The notes under the pieces were generated by a model. That model made no database searches and was not told the origin of the DNA. It saw only the letters and a list, made by a program, of their open reading frames with translations. DNA of 8,615 nt from Bacillota bacterium (lineage in GTDB: Bacteria; Bacillota; Bacilli; Bacillales; Cytobacillaceae), in assembly GCA_030705745.1 (NCBI GenBank), contig JAUZPT010000105.1, positions 1 through 8,615 of the forward strand. The letters are read 5' to 3'. The position numbers and the translations under genes were made by a program. Shown here piece by piece: positions 6,809-8,615 of this stretch. Position 1 is the first letter of the stretch. Each line of letters opens with the position of its first letter.

Positions 6809-8211
6809 TTTTTACCCTCCAAAAAAGATTTCAATTTATTCAGTGTTTCCTCATATTCTGTTTCGGGATTGGAATCATGGACGATTCCTGCTCCTGCCTG
6901 AATATAAGCAAATCCTTCTTTTATAATCATCGTTCGAATAGCAAGAGCAAAATCCATGTTCCCATTTGCAGATAAATAACCGACTGCACCTGAGTAAAGG
7001 CCTCTTCTGCTTATCTCCAACTCGTTAATGATTTCCATTGCTCTGACCTTTGGTGCTCCAGATACCGTACCAGCCGGTAGACAGGCGGCAAGGGCATCCA
7101 ATCCTTTTTTATCGTTTTTAAGAATTCCATTCACTTCCGAAACTAAATGCATAACATGTCGATATTTTTCAACATCCATATATTTCTTGACACTCACTGT
7201 TCCAAATTCACATACACGGCCCAGGTCATTGCGACCTAGATCAACGAGCATTCGATGCTCAGCCAATTCTTTTTCATCGCTCATTAATTCCTCTTCAAAC
7301 ATTTGGTCTTCAACACTGTCTCGTCCCCGTTTTTTAGTGCCCGCAATCGGGTTGACAGTAACATGATTTCCAAATGCCTTTACAAGACTTTCAGGTGAAG
7401 AACCAACAACTGAATATTCCTCAAAATCTATAAAGAACATATACGGGGTAGGATTTACTGATCGATGTTTACGATATAGTGAAAGAGGCGAGCCATGGAA
7501 TTCAGCCTTCATTCTTTGTGAGAGCACTACTTGAAAAATATCTCCGCATTCAATGTGCTCCTTTGCTTTCTCCACATTTTTGATGAATTCGTCTTGAGTA
7601 ATCTCAGACCTAAAATTTCCAATTTGATACGAATCTAAGTCTTCATGATAATCAGGTTGTTTTAGTTCCTTAATGATGTTTTCAATCTTCCGTTTTATCG
7701 ATTCCTCGCTAGTGTCTTTTAGTAATCGATATCGATTACCTGTAATGATGACCTTCTCTTCACTATGGTCAAAAATGATCACGACTTCATAAAACATTAA
7801 ATGGACATCAGGCATGCCTATTTCGTTATCTATTTCTTTACCAATTCTTTCAAATTGGCGAACAATGTCGTATCCAATGAAGCCTACCGCGCCACCAGGA
7901 AACGGGAAGTGAGCATCATACGCATCCCCGGCAGGCATTAATTTTTTCATTACATCAATCGGGTTTCCATGCTCAATCCTTTTTTTTCCGTTGCGTTCAA
8001 TAATTTCATTTCTTGTTCCGTAGGAAATTAGCTCAAATGCCGGGTCAGACCCTATAAACGAATATCTTCCTTCGTCATTGTGTTTTAGTGAACTTTCTAG
8101 CAAGAATTTTTTGGGTCCTTTTAGTTTTTGTAAAATCGCTATTGGCGTAAACGTGTCTCCTCTTAACTCTTCGCACATATATCCATTACTGTTTTTAAAA
8201 TTAACATTCAT
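6805..8211 (-). CDS. trpE: Anthranilate synthase component I
   Basis: Converts chorismate to anthranilate using ammonia from TrpG; the first committed step. From the ATG at 8211 the protein has 468 residues, slightly short for the family but complete. The tryptophan feedback motif LLES is at 37-40 and its partner NPTPYMFF at 253-260, so allosteric inhibition by tryptophan is expected. The chorismate-binding domain shows IAGTKKRG (289-296), LGRNDLGRV (325-333), HLVSEVNG (355-362), PAGTVSGAPK (379-388) and QAGAGIV (438-444), followed by the acidic NPETEYEE. I chose the ATG because AAGGAG lies 8 nt upstream; a TTG two codons earlier (8217) is only 2-3 nt from that site. It is the first gene after the Trp T-box leader. 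Confidence 0.98.
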   Translation of the reverse strand: MNVNFKNSNGYMCEELRGDTFTPIAILQKLKGPKKFLLESSLKHNDEGRYSFIGSDPAFELISYGTRNEIIERNGKKRIEHGNPIDVMKKLMPAGDAYDAHFPFPGGAVGFIGYDIVRQFERIGKEIDNEIGMPDVHLMFYEVVIIFDHSEEKVIITGNRYRLLKDTSEESIKRKIENIIKELKQPDYHEDLDSYQIGNFRSEITQDEFIKNVEKAKEHIECGDIFQVVLSQRMKAEFHGSPLSLYRKHRSVNPTPYMFFIDFEEYSVVGSSPESLVKAFGNHVTVNPIAGTKKRGRDSVEDQMFEEELMSDEKELAEHRMLVDLGRNDLGRVCEFGTVSVKKYMDVEKYRHVMHLVSEVNGILKNDKKGLDALAACLPAGTVSGAPKVRAMEIINELEISRRGLYSGAVGYLSANGNMDFALAIRTMIIKEGFAYIQAGAGIVHDSNPETEYEETLNKLKSFLEGKK

Positions 8212-8219
8212 GTTCAAAT

Positions 8220-8225
8220 CTCCTT
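8220..8225 (-). promoter_or_regulatory. trpE ribosome binding site
   Basis: AAGGAG on the minus strand, 8 nt before the ATG at 8211. It decides the start in favour of this ATG over the TTG at 8217. It lies about 10 nt after the T-run of the T-box terminator, so it is made only when transcription reads through. Confidence 0.85.
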
Positions 8226-8235
8226 TTCAGAATAT

Positions 8236-8280
8236 AAAAAAGCCCCCTATACGCAGGAAGAAATCATGCGTATAGAGGGC
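8236..8280 (-). terminator. T-box attenuator terminator
   Basis: On the minus strand a 14-bp stem pairs 8280-8267 (GCCCTCTATACGCA) with 8255-8242 (TGCGTATAGGGGGC), one T-G wobble included, around an 11-nt loop. Six Ts follow (8241-8236). Its outer 5' arm, CCTC at 8278-8275 together with the CGC before it, is also the 3' strand of the antiterminator, so the two structures exclude each other. Confidence 0.95.
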
Positions 8281-8516
8281 GATTAGTAGACCGCGGTGCC
8301 ACCTCCATTGAAACAAGCAAAGCCTGTTTCCTCTTTCGGATACGGGACAAATTCGTCCGATACCCTATCCTTTTAACGGTGGAATTCCGGGCTACCCTAC
8401 TAACTGTTCAAGCAGCCTCTTGCAAGCCCATTCGACAATTTCATTCATACCGGGCTCTCAGCTCCCCCGACTCTCTGAAAAGAATAAAAATTGCTTACTC
8501 CTCTTGCTCAACGATT
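8236..8516 (-). promoter_or_regulatory. Tryptophan T-box riboswitch leader of the trp operon
   Basis: A complete T-box leader. Stem I begins near 8512: GTTGAGCA pairs with TGCTTGAAC to close its base, followed by the GAGGAGTA region and the AGAGAG motif of the distal part. The specifier is TGG at 8430-8428 in the context GAATGGG, which reads tryptophan. A CACCGTTA segment and a stem III hairpin (GGGTATCGGAC with GTCCCGTATCC) follow. The conserved T-box AGGTGGCACCGCG is at 8304-8292. The antiterminator forms by GAGG with CCTC and GCG with CGC on either side of the TGGCACC bulge. TGGC complements the GCCA end of tRNA-Trp, whose discriminator base is G in bacteria. Uncharged tRNA-Trp should stabilise the antiterminator and switch the operon on. 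Confidence 0.97.
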
Positions 8517-8526
8517 TATTTATTTA

Positions 8527-8557
8527 ATTGTATTTTTGTGATTTCCCTATAAGTCAA
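8527..8557 (-). promoter_or_regulatory. Candidate SigA promoter of the trp operon
   Basis: On the minus strand TTGACT (8557-8552, 5/6) and TACAAT (8532-8527, 5/6) lie just ahead of stem I of the T-box, giving a start near 8520. The spacing is 19 nt, longer than the usual 17, which makes the promoter weaker or the -10 choice uncertain. Confidence 0.5.
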
Positions 8558-8579
8558 TTTACAACCCTTTTAAAAATAC

Positions 8580-8615
8580 AAAAAGGCCCCCTGTCCAAAA
8601 AGGACGGGAGACCCG
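8580..8615 (-). terminator. Intrinsic terminator at the right edge, possibly of an upstream T-box
   Basis: On the minus strand CTCCCGTCC (8610-8602), a TTTTT loop and GGAC-A-GGGGG (8596-8587) form a 9-bp stem with one bulged A, followed by CC and the tract TTTTTGTATTTTT. It could end an upstream gene, but its shape and its 3' flank resemble a T-box terminator (see findings). The 5' side is cut by the window. Confidence 0.75.

Noticed and set aside
8211..8217. TTG start for trpE two codons upstream
   Set aside because: Only 2-3 nt from the AAGGAG site; the ATG at 8211 has the normal 8-nt spacing.
1..8615. CRISPR array, insertion sequence, prophage, toxin-antitoxin or other accessory system
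   Set aside because: No spaced direct repeats, transposase, integrase or paired small genes were seen; the window is biosynthetic and tRNA-modification genes.

Overview
The window reads as chromosomal DNA of a low-GC Gram-positive bacterium, most likely a Bacillaceae (Bacillus sensu lato) member. The reasons are AAGGAG-type ribosome binding sites, A+T-rich spacers, a tryptophan-specific T-box leader, and protein motifs of Bacillus type. Every gene I can support lies on the minus strand; the plus-strand open frames are antisense shadows. I did not find a clearly new multi-gene system. The main content is a complete, compact tryptophan operon with its RNA switch.

Layout in the direction of transcription (right to left). 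At 8564-8615 is a terminator-like hairpin cut by the window edge. It closely resembles the end of the trp T-box and may belong to a tandem T-box. A promoter at about 8527-8557 leads into a Trp T-box leader (8236-8516) with specifier codon UGG, an antiterminator and a 14-bp terminator. Then come trpE (8211-6805), trpG (6808-6197), trpD (6225-5200), trpC (5199-4414), trpF (4411-3803), trpB (3801-2602) and trpA (2598-1813), with overlaps or gaps of 0-3 nt throughout, closed by an intrinsic terminator at 1772-1800. Together they encode all steps from chorismate to tryptophan: TrpE/TrpG make anthranilate, TrpD adds the phosphoribosyl group, TrpF isomerises, TrpC closes the indole ring, and TrpA/TrpB make tryptophan. 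Uncharged tRNA-Trp binding the leader should allow read-through when tryptophan is short. TrpE also carries the tryptophan feedback motif, so control is at both RNA and enzyme level.

Past the terminator is a separately promoted gene of unknown function (1628-1053). It encodes a 191-residue protein with a probable N-terminal winged-helix fold, and its extended -10 promoter overlaps a palindrome resembling a PerR/Fur-family box. At the left edge is the first 291 codons of mnmH/selU (GTG start at 875), a rhodanese/P-loop enzyme of tRNA wobble-uridine modification, truncated by the window.

The arrangement differs from Bacillus subtilis as established there: trpG is inside the operon rather than in the folate cluster, the operon stops at trpA rather than running into hisC-tyrA-aroE, and T-box rather than TRAP control is apparent. 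The most useful follow-ups are the possible second T-box at the right edge and the winged-helix gene with its palindromic promoter.
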